This document shows, piece after piece, positions 12,400 to 25,390 of a DNA stretch of 64,000 bases. This DNA is from Artocarpus heterophyllus. Taxonomy: Eukaryota > Streptophyta > Magnoliopsida > Rosales > Moraceae. Each line of letters starts with the position of its first letter. Positions within the stretch are counted from its first letter, which is position 1. Position numbers and translations under genes: made by a program. Below the pieces are notes generated by a model that had not been told where the DNA came from, did no database searches, and saw nothing but the letters and a program-made list of their open reading frames with translations. The stretch covers positions 25,921,155 to 25,985,154 of the forward strand of contig CM046338.1 of the NCBI GenBank assembly GCA_025403435.1. Reading direction: 5' to 3'.

Positions 12400-14418
12400 T
12401 GTTGAAAAAATAGTACACAACGAAATTTTAAAATTTTTATATCAGAGTATTTTTCAAAACACAAGTTTGACACACTATATGTAAAATTTACTAGATCTTA
12501 CTAACCTTGTAAATGTTGTAAATCTCCTACAGTCTGTGAAGAGATGTGCATTCCAGAAGGATCTCAACCAACTGGCCTTCTTTTCTATTCTATATCCACG
12601 ACCGGTGTGTGTGTGGGTACACTCGTATAGCTCTTCCACCAGGCAACTCTCCTTCCAACCAATTAAGAAATACCCAAAGCTATAATTCGTGATGTGTAAA
12701 CAATAGCTTTTCGGGGAGTTTCAAAGTCTCATTGGCAGAGTCTCAATCTTGATTTCTCAACTGATCTAAATAACAATGAGCCTCACGAGGTTGGGCCCAG
12801 GAGTCAGTCCTTATCAAATAAGGCCTCAAAAATTCAAATCAGAATCAAATTCAGATTAATATTTGATAAAATCTGCATGAAAACACGTGATCTATTTATC
12901 GCTTGGTCAGCAAGCCAAACAGGCAGATCGGCCTGTTGAACTTACTCCATCAGTAGAGCGAATTGGAAGATCGGCCTACCGAACGAACGATAAATGATCC
13001 CTATGAATCTCTGATTTTTCACCCGGGATTCTTGGGATAGAGCCTTAGTTTTAATTCAAATAACCCAATAGAGAAGTTATCTAATTAAAACAGTCATATC
13101 TAGATAATCTCTAAGAAAATAAATATGCTTGATAATTCAACAAGTTTATCTTGAATCAATTTATTCAAAATTAATCCAACCGATAAACAGACATGAATTA
13201 TCTAATCCTGATAATTCAACAAGTTTATCTTGAATTAATTTTCACAAAATTAATTCAATCGATAAACAAACATGAATTATTTGACCCTATCGAATTTCAG
13301 TCAATCTAATAAATTTGACACAAGTTACCAATTGCTGGAAAAGCACGCCGTGTCGTTACAGGATTTATTATGAGGTAGCAAAAAGGACTTGATGGACTTA
13401 TATAGTTCAAGCTCTTGATAATTATGAAACCCAATATCCCATATATACATTTCATAATTATCAACTTAACGCTGCTACACTAAAAGCTTAGAGCTGCACT
13501 CTCAAACTATATAGAATTACGATGTCCATATAGCTAAGTTTCCATGACACATCATAATGTATTGTATCCCCATAGGATTATCCATAATCGGCTTAAGGAC
13601 AAGTTTTGTCTTACCTTCCTGATTATTTTTCTCTTACATTTCATTATCTCACTATCGAAAAACTTACCATCCAAAGACGGTATACCATTCAGTTACACCT
13701 ATGTATTGAAATGGTTGAGCGCTCTAATTTTTCAATTATAGGATAACGCATATAAGAAGATATCAACGACTCCTAAAGAGGAGCTACGGATTTATATCTA
13801 TGAATAACAGGTTTACGCTATCAAGAGTCATGCCTCCAATGTACCAGCATGTATACCACTATAAAATGTGGATGTCACCTTTTACTACATCAAAAGACAC
13901 AAGTTAAAACAACAGGCTCACTATTCATCTCAAGATTAAGGTACGGCACAAATGATTGTCTAAAGTGAATCGATTTGTCAAGACAGAATTATTAATCCAA
14001 ATCAATTCACTTTGTGTTCTGATCCAACACATCGTCACCTATGACAATGCGCCATTATTTCTATTTGCGGAGTCCACCTCTGATGGCCAAGACAAACTAT
14101 CTCTCAATAGGGATATAGACAACATAACAATCTTTGCATGAATAAGTGCCCAACTTTATTCCCTTGATTGTGGATCTTATGATTTAGACTGTCACTTTAA
14201 GAATCATGTCTTCTGCATAATCTGTCCATCATATGCCCAATTCTTAAAGGTTTAGACTGATAGTCTCAGACTTTTATTTGCTTAACATACATTCAACAAA
14301 TATGAACATAAAGAGGACAAGAATTTGGTATATGAATAAGAAATAAATCCTTTACTAATAAAAATGTCTCTAAAAAATATATTACATTTTTTACTTCTTA
14401 GGGCATACACGTCTAACG
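12400..14418 (-). mobile_element. Solo LTR of the copia family, reverse strand, 2.0 kb
   Basis: This is the reverse complement of the copia LTRs at 20919-22940 and 31838-33859. Landmarks are the GTGTGTGTGGG block at 12606, the GGCCCAGGAGTCAGTCC block at 12793 and the GGGCATACACGTCTAAC end at 14401. The flanks are TTATG at 12395-12399 and TTATG at 14419-14423, a perfect 5-bp TSD. The last base is G instead of the expected A. Its 2019 bp nearly equals the 2022 bp of the paired LTRs. Small open frames within it are shared by all copies and are not genes. Confidence 0.92.
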
Positions 14419-14689
14419 TTATGCATATACAGTAGTTAGCATTTTTAAAGATTTTATATAATTTATGAGTGAAATGAGCTATTCTCAAATTCGAATGACA
14501 TGTTAAACTCTAGCACATAGTTTTATAGAGCATTCATGCATAAAAAAATTAATATTTTTTACAATAAAAATATGCTCTCTTAATTTTAGGGTGTACAAGT
14601 GCAAATACATGATTAGCTACTCTGTGCAATATTCAAAGGTAGTGTTCAAAGAACACTAAGGGTTATTTCTTGTCAATCTAAGTCTACTA

Positions 14690-14851
14690 GGGTGCTTGGT
14701 TGTTTGTTAGAACTAATTAGTTTTAACAAACAAACAGTAAAAAACTCTCATATGTCACAATAAAAAGTAAAAAGTTACTACGGAGTAAAGCTCCCATATG
14801 CTATAATGTTTGTAACCAATATTGGTTCGAACTGCATTTCTCAAACACCCC
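14690..14851. mobile_element. MITE, copy 2 of the family at 8949-9101
   Basis: The ends are GGGTGCTTGGTTGTTTG on the left and CTCAAACACCCC on the right, partly inverted. The centre repeats the ACAGTAAAAAACTCTCATATG and GAGTAAAGCTCCCATATGCT units that also fill the element at 8949-9101. No clear TSD. Confidence 0.5.
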
Positions 14852-15242
14852 ATTAATTGATGTTTAATGAGTATGTGAGTTATTTTGAATGCATTAATGT
14901 TTGGTTTAAATCTTAAGAAATAGCAAAATTAATATACACAGTAAAATTAATATATATGTATATATATATATATATGTAGATATGTATGTATAAATCTTTA
15001 TTTTATAGTAATTACATGTGTCCACTATCCTACTCATACCATATACACTAACATCCAAACGACAACGTATATAAATTTTTGTTTGATTTATAAATTTGAA
15101 CATAAAATTTGGACAGAAATTCAAATTTTTATTAAGAAAAACACTGTAACAAAAAGGTTTGAATTGTTTGAAATTGTAGATGTCAAATCTACAATTAAGT
15201 ATGAGCTGGTTAAAATAATTTTTATTGTTTGTTTTTAAGAAG
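14852..15242. other. AT-rich gene-free stretch with a TA microsatellite and a short hairpin
   Basis: It holds a TA-type microsatellite at about 14949-14979 and a perfect 10-bp palindrome pair (AATTGTAGAT, 5-base loop, ATCTACAATT) at 15172-15196. No gene is supported. Confidence 0.45.
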
Positions 15243-15368
15243 TTTAGGCCCACAAATTGCCGTTATTAGGTCTTAATAAACTTGACAAACAATATTAGTA
15301 TCGCAATTAAAGTGAAAACAGATCAAAAGCATAAAAATAAAAGTAAATTTTGTAAAAGTAAAGACACC
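15243..15368 (-). repeat. End part of an older LTR split by gypsy A
   Basis: Read on the minus strand, this piece continues the LTR-like sequence at 39996-40949. The text GTGTCTTTACTTTT... through ...CTTGTCAAGTTTATTAAGACC... to GGGCCTAAA is of a kind known from ends of plant copia LTRs. The split coincides with the gypsy A target site (ACACC here, ATACC on the other side). The outer boundary is approximate, and no outer TSD was found. Confidence 0.45.
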
Positions 15369-18143
15369 TATGACGACCTATCATCTTCCGGGCTGTACCT
15401 TAATACATTTCTTACTTACATAGCTATAGAAATCTAGGAATATATTTTTAATAGTTTTTTTTAAAAAAATAAAACACACAAGCATACACAAACCTCCTTT
15501 ATATATATATATATATACACATATATGTATACTTAACCTAACATTTCTCTAAAGAGTTTTCTCTTACTAGTACTACATTATAACTTATATTTAATACTTA
15601 CTCTACAACAAGTTCCAAATTTATTTAATATCATATAGAGTGAAAACTTTTCAGTGGCGGTATCCATACCATTGTCTACACATTGCTCGCATACCATCGC
15701 CGGCTCATCAGTGAATTTACTCTAACCTTTTAGCTGAATTACCTACAGCATAAAATAACTAGGTGAGCTAATGCTCAATAAGTCCAAACATAGCCCCACA
15801 TGTATAACTTACTTTTATGCATGATCCATTTATGCTTGTTGATGGAAATTCATTATTCTTTTCATATATCAATCTTAACTAGGGCCCGAGTGTTCGTACT
15901 ATATGCGTACATGGGTCATCGTAACACCGAGACTACAACATAACTTAGAACTGCCCTTGAGTCATGAGCTAGTCCGAGACTTTTGTCTTTGTCTGGTGAA
16001 TTCAATTACTAGTCTGTTAATTTAGGTTGTCATACCATGCAAGATGATTTATTTACTTATAATAAGTGCACATCATAAACATTTCTTTAAATGCATTAAA
16101 TATCATAAAATACATTTGTATAGATATACTTTTCCCAAAAACCATCTATCCCATACTGTAGGTGGGGTTCGAACTTACTAAGGTATGCCACAACGTTAAC
16201 CAACTCCAGTTCCTCTGCTAACTGTCTAAGTGTCCTATATGGACAATTTATCGTCATTAGCTAACTTACTACTATTGATCTATATGTTAATAAAATGTAT
16301 ACGTTAATTATTGAGTCGAGTTATTGTTCGGTTCAAAAAATCGATCATTATGGATTTTATTCCTTTTAGTTGACGATGTCTTATTGTCACTAACAAAGGG
16401 GGGAAAAATTCTTTGCTAAAGACATTTTCCCTATTTCGAGCGTTTCAAGGTCCATTCAGGCAGTTTCGTGAAAAATAACGTTTTTACCCTAGACGGGTCT
16501 TTTTAAATTCTTGGGCACCATTTTTTTTTCTAATTCAACACAAATTATTGCTTATTGGCGGCGGGACAAAAATTCAATTATTGGTTCTCTTATTTTGCAA
16601 TAAAACCCAAATTTAGCAAAACTTTACAATTTTATCCTAGATATTAAAAATATCGATGATTTTTCCCCCAGGACCAAAAATGATCTTTTTATACCATTAG
16701 CCTCAATTTTTTGCAAGGATTAAATTCTTCCAAAGTTTCTTACCCAAATTCCTTTTATTTAAAAATGTTTTTATCCTTATACTTCTATTAGAGTTTTGTG
16801 ACAAAACTTGTAAACTTCATATTTTACAACAAATGTAAAATATGAATTTTGACACATCATCCACGAATTTTTATTGTTTTATTGAGATCTACAACTTTTG
16901 TCATTTAACTTTTTTGAAATTCTCATTGCATAGTGGAGTTTTTAGCCATGTTTCAAAACTACCGAGTTTGTGTAAACCTTTTCAATTCAGTTATTTGTTA
17001 TTTTCACAAAAATTTGCTTTTAAACATTATGCACCCTACTGTTTAATGCAGGTTTCAAATCTTCTTTAGCAAATAATTATGTTTAAACATGCCAAAATTT
17101 CTTTTACTCAAAAAATCAGTTAAGCTTTGCAAATTTTGCTTAGTTTTTATACAAAATAAAATTCCAAGCATACCACCTCTAATTTCTAACCATAACATAT
17201 CATAAAATTACTTAAACACACTATAAACCAACTTAGATTATTACATGCCATACTTAAAAAAAAAAAACAAAAACAAAACAACCATGAACTTAGAATTAGG
17301 AGGTTAGGCTTTTACCAAAGAATGTTAGTGAGCTTTTGTACACCTTCAACAAACTTGATTTATCAACCTTCGTAGGCATGAGCCATGATAGGAGAACTCA
17401 TATCAACATCCCCCTCCAAACCCAAAGAAAAAACCCTAGAAAACTTAGAAAAAGTTTAGATCTTCACTTTAAAGTTTGAAAAGAAAAATGGTGAGTCACC
17501 ATGCTTACTTACCCTTAAACCATCATTAGGGGTAAAAGATAGGTTTATTCTTCACTTGGTAGGATTGGGCCACATAAGGGGTGTGGTGGCTTAATCTCCA
17601 ACCTTAAAGTGTCCCTTGGTGGGTCCCATGACCTTACACAGTGTAATTTTACACTGTACAAGTATTTTTCTTATACTGTTAGGATAAAACTAGAGAAACA
17701 CATACTTAAGTAGTTTAAAATATTCTAACTTACTCTTTGGTTCACTTTTCTAATCCCAAACACAATATTTCATATATTTGCATTTTTACTTAAACAATGT
17801 ATTTCCACTACATTCTGAACCCTTTACATTGTTTTGAGTTATTGTATGCTTTTCTACTTTATTTTACACTTTAATCATTTATTAATTTCTATCACAACAC
17901 TATAATTAATTGTAATATAAAGTTCATTTTAAGGATATATTCACAAATTTTTAAGCATTTAAGCTCATAAAATTTGTATTTAACAATATCCAAAATTGCA
18001 CAAAATTCACAGTCAAATTTTGTATTAATATTGTTCATATATATGTTATTGTTATTTACAAAAATACAATTTATAAGGATAAATTTATTAATTAAATCCA
18101 AATAAGTACTAGATTTAATAATAAATTTTCCTTGAGCATTACA
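15369..18143 (-). repeat. Gypsy A 3' LTR (left)
   Basis: On the minus strand it starts TGTAATGCTCAAGG and ends CGTCATA (TG/CA end mutated to TA at 15369-15370). It aligns with 37067-39995. Compared with that copy it lacks about 150 bases, present there around 39150-39310. Its GTGAGCTAATGCTCAATAAGTC block (15764-15785) is shared with the other LTR. An (AT)n tract lies at 15502-15520. Confidence 0.88.
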
Positions 18144-18157
18144 ATCTACCCTCCTTA
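18144..18157 (-). other. Gypsy A polypurine tract
   Basis: On the minus strand this reads AAGGAGGGTAGAT and lies directly before the 3' LTR start (TGTAATG). That is the position and composition of a plus-strand priming tract. Confidence 0.7.
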
Positions 18158-18169
18158 AAAATTTGTCTT

Positions 18170-20913
18170 CAGAAATTAGAATAATTTTGGGTAGTTTTTC
18201 CTTATCTTATCCTCTCGTTCCCATGTTGCTTCTTCTACCTATTGACTGCACCATAAAACTATAACAAGTGGTATCTTCTTGTTCCTTAATTCTTTCCTTC
18301 TCGTGCCAGGATTTGAACTGGTTTCTCCTCATAAGACAAATTTTCTTGTACCTCAATTGGCTCATATTGAAGTACATGCGATGAATCTGGTACATACTTC
18401 TTTGGCATTGACACATGGAATACATTATGTACCGATGCTATTTCAAGCGTTAGGACTAATTTATAGGCAACATTGCACACCCTTTCAAGAATTTCATACG
18501 GTCCAATATACCTTGGACTAATTTTTCCCTTTTTCCTAAACCTTAGTACCCCTTTTATTGGCGTTACTATTAGAAAGACCAAGTTCCCCACTTGAAACTT
18601 TAGGGGCCTTCGTCGTCAATCGGCATAACACTTGAAGACTCTAAGTAGTCTCTATTCATTGATAGATTAATTTTACATATTCCATTGTTCTTTGTACAAA
18701 GGCCGTGGTTGATAACGCCATTTCCTTAGTTTCATACCAATGCAAAGGTGATCTACATCTCCTTCCGTAAAGAGCTTCATATGGAGCCATATTTTTGGAG
18801 CTTTAATAACTCTTGTTGTATGCGAATTCAATCAATGGAAGGTTTTTATCCCATCCTCCTTGAAGTCTAGCACACAGGCTATTAATATATCTTCCTAAGT
18901 CTAGATAGTCCTTTCAGACTGATCATCTGTTTGAGGATGGAAAGTTGTACTAAAAGTCAGCTTTGTGGCCATTGCTTGATGAATGCTCTTCCAAAACCTT
19001 GGAGGTGAATCGACCATCACAATTAGAAATAATAGATTTTAGAACTCCATGATATCTAACTATTTGAGCAACATACAATTCAGCTAGTTGTTCCACAGAA
19101 CTACTAAGTTTAAGGCGCAAAAAGTGTGCAAATTTAGTTAATCTATCCATGATTACCCATATAGCATCATGTCCTCTAGTAGTTTGGGGTAATCTGGTCA
19201 CAAGATCCATGGTTATCTGATCCTATTTTCATTCTAGAATTTTAATCTTCTACAATTCTTCCACCAGTCATTGGTGTTCAGCAATTACTTTTTGACAGGT
19301 GAGACATTTGCTGACAAAACGAATGACATCATTCTTCATTTCATTCCACCAATAATGCTCCTTTAGGTCTTTGTATGTCTAGGTAGCTCCTGGATGAACA
19401 GAGTACAGGTGTTTCATGAGCGTTTTTTAATATCTGCCTTTTAAATCTTCTTCATTAGGAATAATAACCTAACTTTATAGCAGAGAATACCATCTTCTAA
19501 GATGTTAAACCCTGCTCCTTTGTTTTCAAAGGCTTTATTCTTATACTTGAGTAACGAAAAATCTACTTCTTGTTGTTCCTTCAAATTCTCCAAGATGATT
19601 GGTTGGAATGACAAATCAGCTAATCTTCCTATGATAATCTCAATTCCTACTTCTATCAAGTCTTTTGAAGAGGTCTTGATACCAGTCGCATTGTTGCAAG
19701 AGGAGATGTTGCTCTTCGGCTGAACGCGCCGGCTACTCAGTTAGCTTTTCTGGGGTGATACAAGATTTTACAGTCATAATCTTTAACCAACCCAAGCCAT
19801 CTTTGTTATCTCATGTTAAGTTCTTTTTGAGTGAAAATGTACTTAAGGCTTTGATGGTCGATAAAAATCTCTCATTTACTCCGGTACAAGTAATGACGCT
19901 AGATCTTTAATGTGAACACTACCGTTGGTAACTCCAAATCATGCATTGGATAGTTTCTTTCATGATTTTTAGTTGCCAAGATGCATATGCGATTACTTTT
20001 CCATTCTGCATAAGTATAGCTCCCAAGCTGTTTTTTGACGCGTCACTATAGATCATAAATTCCCTAAGTTTGGATCAGGTATGGTCAATATAGGTGTACT
20101 CGTAAGTCTTCTCGTCAATTCTTGAAAACTCTCTTCGCACATATTAGTCCATTCATATTTTGTTGCTTTCTGAGTAAGGGTTGTGAGCGGTGCTGCGAGT
20201 TTAGAAAATCCCTCAACAAAATGTCAATAATAGCCTGCTAAACCAAGAAAACTCCTGATCTCAGTAATACTTCTCAATGCAGGCCACTTGTTTACCGCTT
20301 CTACTTTAGAAGGATGACAGAAACTCCATCTTGTGATGCCATATGTCCTAAGAAAGGAACTTTTTCCAGTCAAAATTCACATTTTGAGAACTTGGCGAAT
20401 AGTTGATGTTTCCTCAACAACTGCAGTGTAGTCCTCAAATGCTCCTTATGCTTTTCTAGAGTTCTTGAATAGATCAAAATATCATCAATAAAAATGATGA
20501 CGAATTTGTCAAGGTAATCTTTGAAATTTTGATTCATTAGGTCCATAAAGGCTACTGGGGCATTACTCAATCCAAATGGCATAACGTAAAACTCATAATG
20601 CCCATAACGTGTTCGAAACACCATCTTCGACACATCTTCTTCCTTAACTAGAAGTTGGTGATATCTAGAGCGTAAGTTGATATTTGAGAATACTGCTGCT
20701 CCTTTCAGTTGATCAAATAGATCATCCATTCACGGAAGTGGATACTTGTTCTTGATCATGACTTTATCTAGTTCTTAGTAGTCGACGCATATCCATAAAG
20801 TTCCATCTTTCTTCTTAATGAATAGCATTGGTGTTCCCCATGGAGAATGGCTTGGCCAGATAAACCCCTTTGTCTAGCAATTCTTGCAGCTGAACCTAAA
20901 GTTCCTTAAGTTC
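18170..20913 (-). pseudogene. Gypsy A pol remnant: reverse transcriptase, RNase H, integrase
   Basis: Read from high to low coordinates. From 20913 the frame gives [17 protein letters not shown]. The reverse transcriptase core (20370-20729) holds the active-site motif FIDDILIYS at about 20467-20490, with [15 protein letters not shown] just upstream of it. RNase H and zinc-binding remnants span about 20160-19260. The integrase core (18950-19210) has AIWVIMDRLTKFAHF, but the expected SDRD block reads SNCD, so a catalytic Asp is lost. The C-terminal region (18286-18591) contains IGPYEIL, VFHVSMPKKYVPD and LSYEEKPVQIL, and ends VEEATWERED near 18210-18240. Frames are broken repeatedly. It is a dead copy of a replication polyprotein; the upstream half lies beyond the copia insertion at 33866 onwards. 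Confidence 0.88.
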
Positions 20914-20918
20914 TCCTG

Positions 20919-22940
20919 TGTTAGATGTGTATACCCTAAGGAGTAAAAGTGTAATATGTTTTTGGAGACATTCTTATCAATAAAGAATTTATTTATTATT
21001 TATATACCAAATCTTATCCTCTTTACGTTCATATTTGTTGAATGTATGCCAAGCAAACAAAAGTCTGAGATTGTCGGTCTAAACTTTTAAGAATTGGGCA
21101 TATAATGGACAAATTATGCGGAAGACATGATTTTTAAGGTGACGGTCTAAATTATAAGATCCGCAATCGACAAAATAAAGTTGGACGCTTTATTCATGAA
21201 AAGATTGTTATGTTTTCTATATTCCTAACGGAGATGGTTTGTCTTGACCATCGATGGTGGACTTCGCGATAGAAACATTGGCCTATTGTCATATTTGACA
21301 AAGTGTTGGATCGGGATATAAAGTGAATTGATTTAGATTAATAATTTTATCATGACAAATCGATTCACTTTAGACACTCATGTGTATTGTATCTCAATCC
21401 TAAGATGAATAATAGGTCCGTTGTCTTAACTTATGTCTTTTGATGTGTCAAATGGTGACATCCACATTTTAATAGTGGTACACATGTCGGTATGTTGGAG
21501 GCATGGCTCTTAATAGCGTAGACCTGTTATTCATATATATGAAATTCATAGCTCTTCTTTAGGAGTAGTGATATCCGCTTATGTGCGTTATCTTGTAATT
21601 GAAAAACTGAAGCGTTCAACCATTTGGATACATAGGTATAACCGAATGGTGTACCGTCTTTGGATGGTAAGTTTTTTGATGGTGAGATAATAGAACTTAA
21701 GATAAAAATAATCGAAAAGGTAAGACAAAACTTGTCCTTAAGCCGATTATGGATAATCATATGGGGATACAATACATTATGATATGTCATGGAGACTTAG
21801 CTATATGGGCTTTATAATTCTATATAGTTCGAGAGTGCAGCTTTAAGCTTTTAGTAGATGAAATGTATATCTAGGATATTGAGTTTCATAATTATCGGGA
21901 GCTTGAATTATATAGGTTTATCAGGTCCCTTTTGCTAGCTCATAAAAATCCTATAACAATATGGCATGCTTTTCCAATAATTGATGACTTGTGTCATATA
22001 TCATATTGGCTAAAAATTTGATAGAATCAGATAATTCATGTCTGTTTATCAGTCGAATTAATTTTATAAAAATTAATTCAAAATAAACTTGTTGAATTAT
22101 CGAGATTAGATAATTCATGTCTGTTTATCAGTTGAATTAATTTTGAATAAATTAATTCAAGATAAACTTGTAGAATTATCAGAAATATTTATTTTCCTAG
22201 AAATTATCTAGATATAATTGTTTTAATCAAATAACTTCTCTATTGGGTTATTTGAATTAAAACTGAGGCTCTATCCTAAGAATCTCGGGTGGGAAATAAA
22301 GATTCACATGGATCATTTATCGTAAGTTCGACAGCCGATCTTTAAGTTCAGCATGCCGATAGAAGAAGTTTGGCAAGCCGATCTGGAAGTTCGACAATCC
22401 GATCTGGAAGTTCGGCCTGTCAATTGAGCGTTAAATAAATCACGCGTTTCCATACAGATTTTTATTAGATATTGTTTTTTATTTTGATTTTGATACGAAT
22501 TTTCGAAGCCTTATCTAATAAGGACTGACTAGGCCCAACCTCTATAAAAAAGGGAGTGAGGCTCATTGTTATTTAGATCAATTGAGAAATCTAGAATGAG
22601 ACTTTGCTAGCAAGACTCTGCAACTCCCTGTAAAGCTGTTGTTCACAAATTACAAACTATAACTTTGGGTATTTCTCAATTGGTTGGAAGGAGAGCCACC
22701 TCTGGAAGAGCTATATGAGTGTGCCCACACACACACAGATCATGGATAGAGAATAGCAAAGAAGACTAGTTGGTTGAAGCTCTTTTGAAACATTACTTCT
22801 CTTCACGGATTGCGAAGCTTTTCGGCGAACGAGGTTAGTAAGATTCGGTTAATTTATGCATATAGTATATTAAACATATGTTTTAGAAAATACGCTGGTA
22901 TAAAAATTTTAAAATTCCGTTACGTACTATTTTTCTAACA
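20919..22940 (+). repeat. Copia 5' LTR
   Basis: It begins TGTTAGATGTGTATACCC and ends TTTTTCTAACA. It contains the palindrome cluster of TTCGGC...GCCGAA type at about 22326-22425. The likely promoter is the CTATAAAAAAGGGAGTGAGGC block near 22542, conserved in the other copies (33460, 43300). Confidence 0.93.
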
Positions 22941-22942
22941 AT

Positions 22943-22955
22943 TGGTATTAAAGCC
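22943..22955 (+). other. Copia primer-binding site (initiator Met-tRNA)
   Basis: TGGTATTAAAGCC starts two bases after the 5' LTR. The plant consensus TGGTATCAGAGCC is matched with two transitions. It is a reverse-transcription priming site and not a tRNA gene. Confidence 0.85.
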
Positions 22956-24600
22956 AAGTTTTTACATAAATTTACAAGTTTGTGATCATGCTATACATAT
23001 AAATTATGTGATCTTGATTTCTACTATGCTTGAATTTAATTTTATAGAGAGTTGGCAGTCTAGGTTTCTATATATTTTTATGTTGTCATGGATTATATGT
23101 TGAATGTTTATTAATTAATTAAGGTTGATTAAATTATTATTTAATTAATTTATACCGATTATGGTTTCTTAGATGTTAGAATGTGTATATAAGTTTTTCA
23201 TGTAGTTAGATGGTGGATTATTATCTCTGTCTAGGAATTATTATTTAATTTTAAAATTATAAGAATTTTGTAATTAAATAATTATTCGGAGAAGACGGAT
23301 CTAGAAGATGAATCTAGAAGATGGATAATGGCGTTACCAGGTATTTCCTGAGTTTCTAATTTTTTATTTTTGAATTATTGAAAATAAAATTGATAAATTG
23401 CATTAAAAACTATATTTTCTAAAAAGCATGATTTTTCCTTGGTTGGCAAGCCGATGGTTGCAGAATCGATAGGCTGAACTTCAGGTTCAGTAGACCGTCA
23501 ATGGGGCAAAAATCTGGTGCTCTAGCGGCAGTCCAAACTTTTCAATTCGACAGGCCAAACTATCAAGATCGACATGCCGATGGACCATGACTGGCAAGCC
23601 AATCACACAGATCGGTGTGATCGGCCTGCCCGTAGAGAGCTATGATTTTTCTAGAAAATGTGCGTTTTTTGATGTAGTTTTGATTTTATTTTTGGGACAA
23701 TTTTGAGAAACATTAAATTTGGATATGACCGAAAATATAGAGTTTTTTGATCTATGTGGGATTGAAGACTTGAAGATGAAAGTTACATTAAGAGTGATAC
23801 AATTTGAACATTCAAGGATGAAGAATTGATAATATGTTTTGATTCTTCTCTTGTAATCTTTGTTTTCTTTTCTCTAGGGTGGAACCATAATATTACGATT
23901 ATTTATTATTATTTTGCTTGTGGCTTTGCATGATTGCTTTGCTTGTCTGCATTATAATATGATTTGCCATATATATTGATAACATATCATACAGAATAGG
24001 GAGTGCTGCTCATTAAAATTGTTCATGCATGTTTATAAAATAAAACATTGATTTCAAAAGAATGAGTGGGAGAAGGTTTTCAAAGAGAGGACTTACGGCC
24101 TCTACCGTTGGTCCATAGATAGCACATGGTAGTTTCGACCCCTAGGAAGGGACTTCATCATGTACTGGGTTAGATTTTCAAGAGGATAAGGTATTTTAGT
24201 ATGATTTATGGTTGCACACCCCTAGGTGGTGATTATAAATTATGGATAAAATATTGAAACGATGGTTATACACTCATTTTAATTTTATTATTAACCTCTC
24301 CTAGGAGTTCTGTTAATAAAATTTATGGCTAAAGAAACAATTATTAATATATGTTGGATCATACGGGTCTTGGATGGCATATTTTAATCAGGAAAGGATT
24401 CGTGTTCCTAATTGAATTTGGAAAGACTCCATTAGGAGCATGTTGAATTCTAAGTTGGAAATTATCATTGTAAAGGTGTGATATTTTTAAGGTTTTGACA
24501 CATAAAAACATTTGTATGTTTTATATGATTGTGTTATCTTACTAAATTATTATGATATGTTTACTTATATTTGATATATGATTCTTTATTGTAGATTAAA
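22956..24600 (+). other. Copia untranslated leader with a second palindrome cluster
   Basis: About 1.6 kb separate the primer site from the first gag codon. No reading frame is conserved. Bases 23441-23640 hold a cluster of CGGCAGGCCGA-like units (GGCAAGCCGATGG, CGACAGGCCAAAC, GACATGCCGATGG, GATCGGCCTGCCCG), matching the cluster type in the LTRs. Confidence 0.75.
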
Positions 24601-25390
24601 ATGTCTAAAAATACTTTATCATCAATACTTGACAAAAATCAATTAACCGGTGAGAACTAATGATTGGAAATGGAACCTGAACATCGTCCTATCCTTTGAA
24701 ATACTAAAATTTGTGCTGACAACACCTTGTCCTCCTGAGCTTACGGGAGAATCCGTTAATGATCAAATCCAAGCATATGATCGTTGGAAAGATACTAATG
24801 ATCAGGCCCATTGCTATGTTATGGCCAGTATGAATAATATGTTGTAGGCTCAACATGAGGATTATGAGACTGCTAAGCAGATCTTGGATAATCTAGAAGA
24901 CATGTTTGGAGGCCAAGCCTTAACAAAGCAACAAGAGGTGCTTCACAAACTCTTGAACTGTAAGTAGAGATCGAGGACATCTGTAAAGGAGCATATGATG
25001 TTGGTCATGGGTGGAGCTAACATCGATGTTGAAGCTTAGATGACTATGGTTTTTGAAACTTTGTCAAAGTAATTTATTCCGTTTAGTGCTACATTTAATT
25101 TGAGCAATAGATGAAATATGACTTTAAAAGAGTTAATGAAACAGTTACAGAAGTTTGAACTGTTGATCAAGAAGTCTCCTGTGGGTGGCGAGGCCAACTT
25201 GGTGGTTGCTTCTGGTTCCAATCCCAATCCTGGGAATGGAAAAAAACAACGGGCCAAGAATGAGAAGTCTTCTATTCCTGCAAATGGCAAGAACAAGAAG
25301 AAAAAGAAGAAGAACCCGGAGAAGCTTAAGTGCTTTTTCTGTAGGAAGGTCGGGCACATTAAGAAGAATTGTAAGGACTTCCTTTCCTGA
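24601..25390 (+). pseudogene. Copia gag remnant
   Basis: Gag packages the element RNA into a cytoplasmic particle. The frame opens MSKNTLSSILDKNQLTGEN at 24601. It then shifts by one base near 24658 and continues from DWKWNLNIVLSFEILKFVL. The C-terminal part (25118-25390) is basic and ends in a CCHC zinc knuckle, CFFCRKVGHIKKNC (about 25333-25374). In-frame stops interrupt it at about 24845, 24965, 25037 and 25070, so it is not functional. Confidence 0.85.

Noticed and set aside
23441..23640. CRISPR-like spaced repeats
   Set aside because: Units are degenerate, irregularly spaced and palindromic, within a plant retrotransposon. No array structure.
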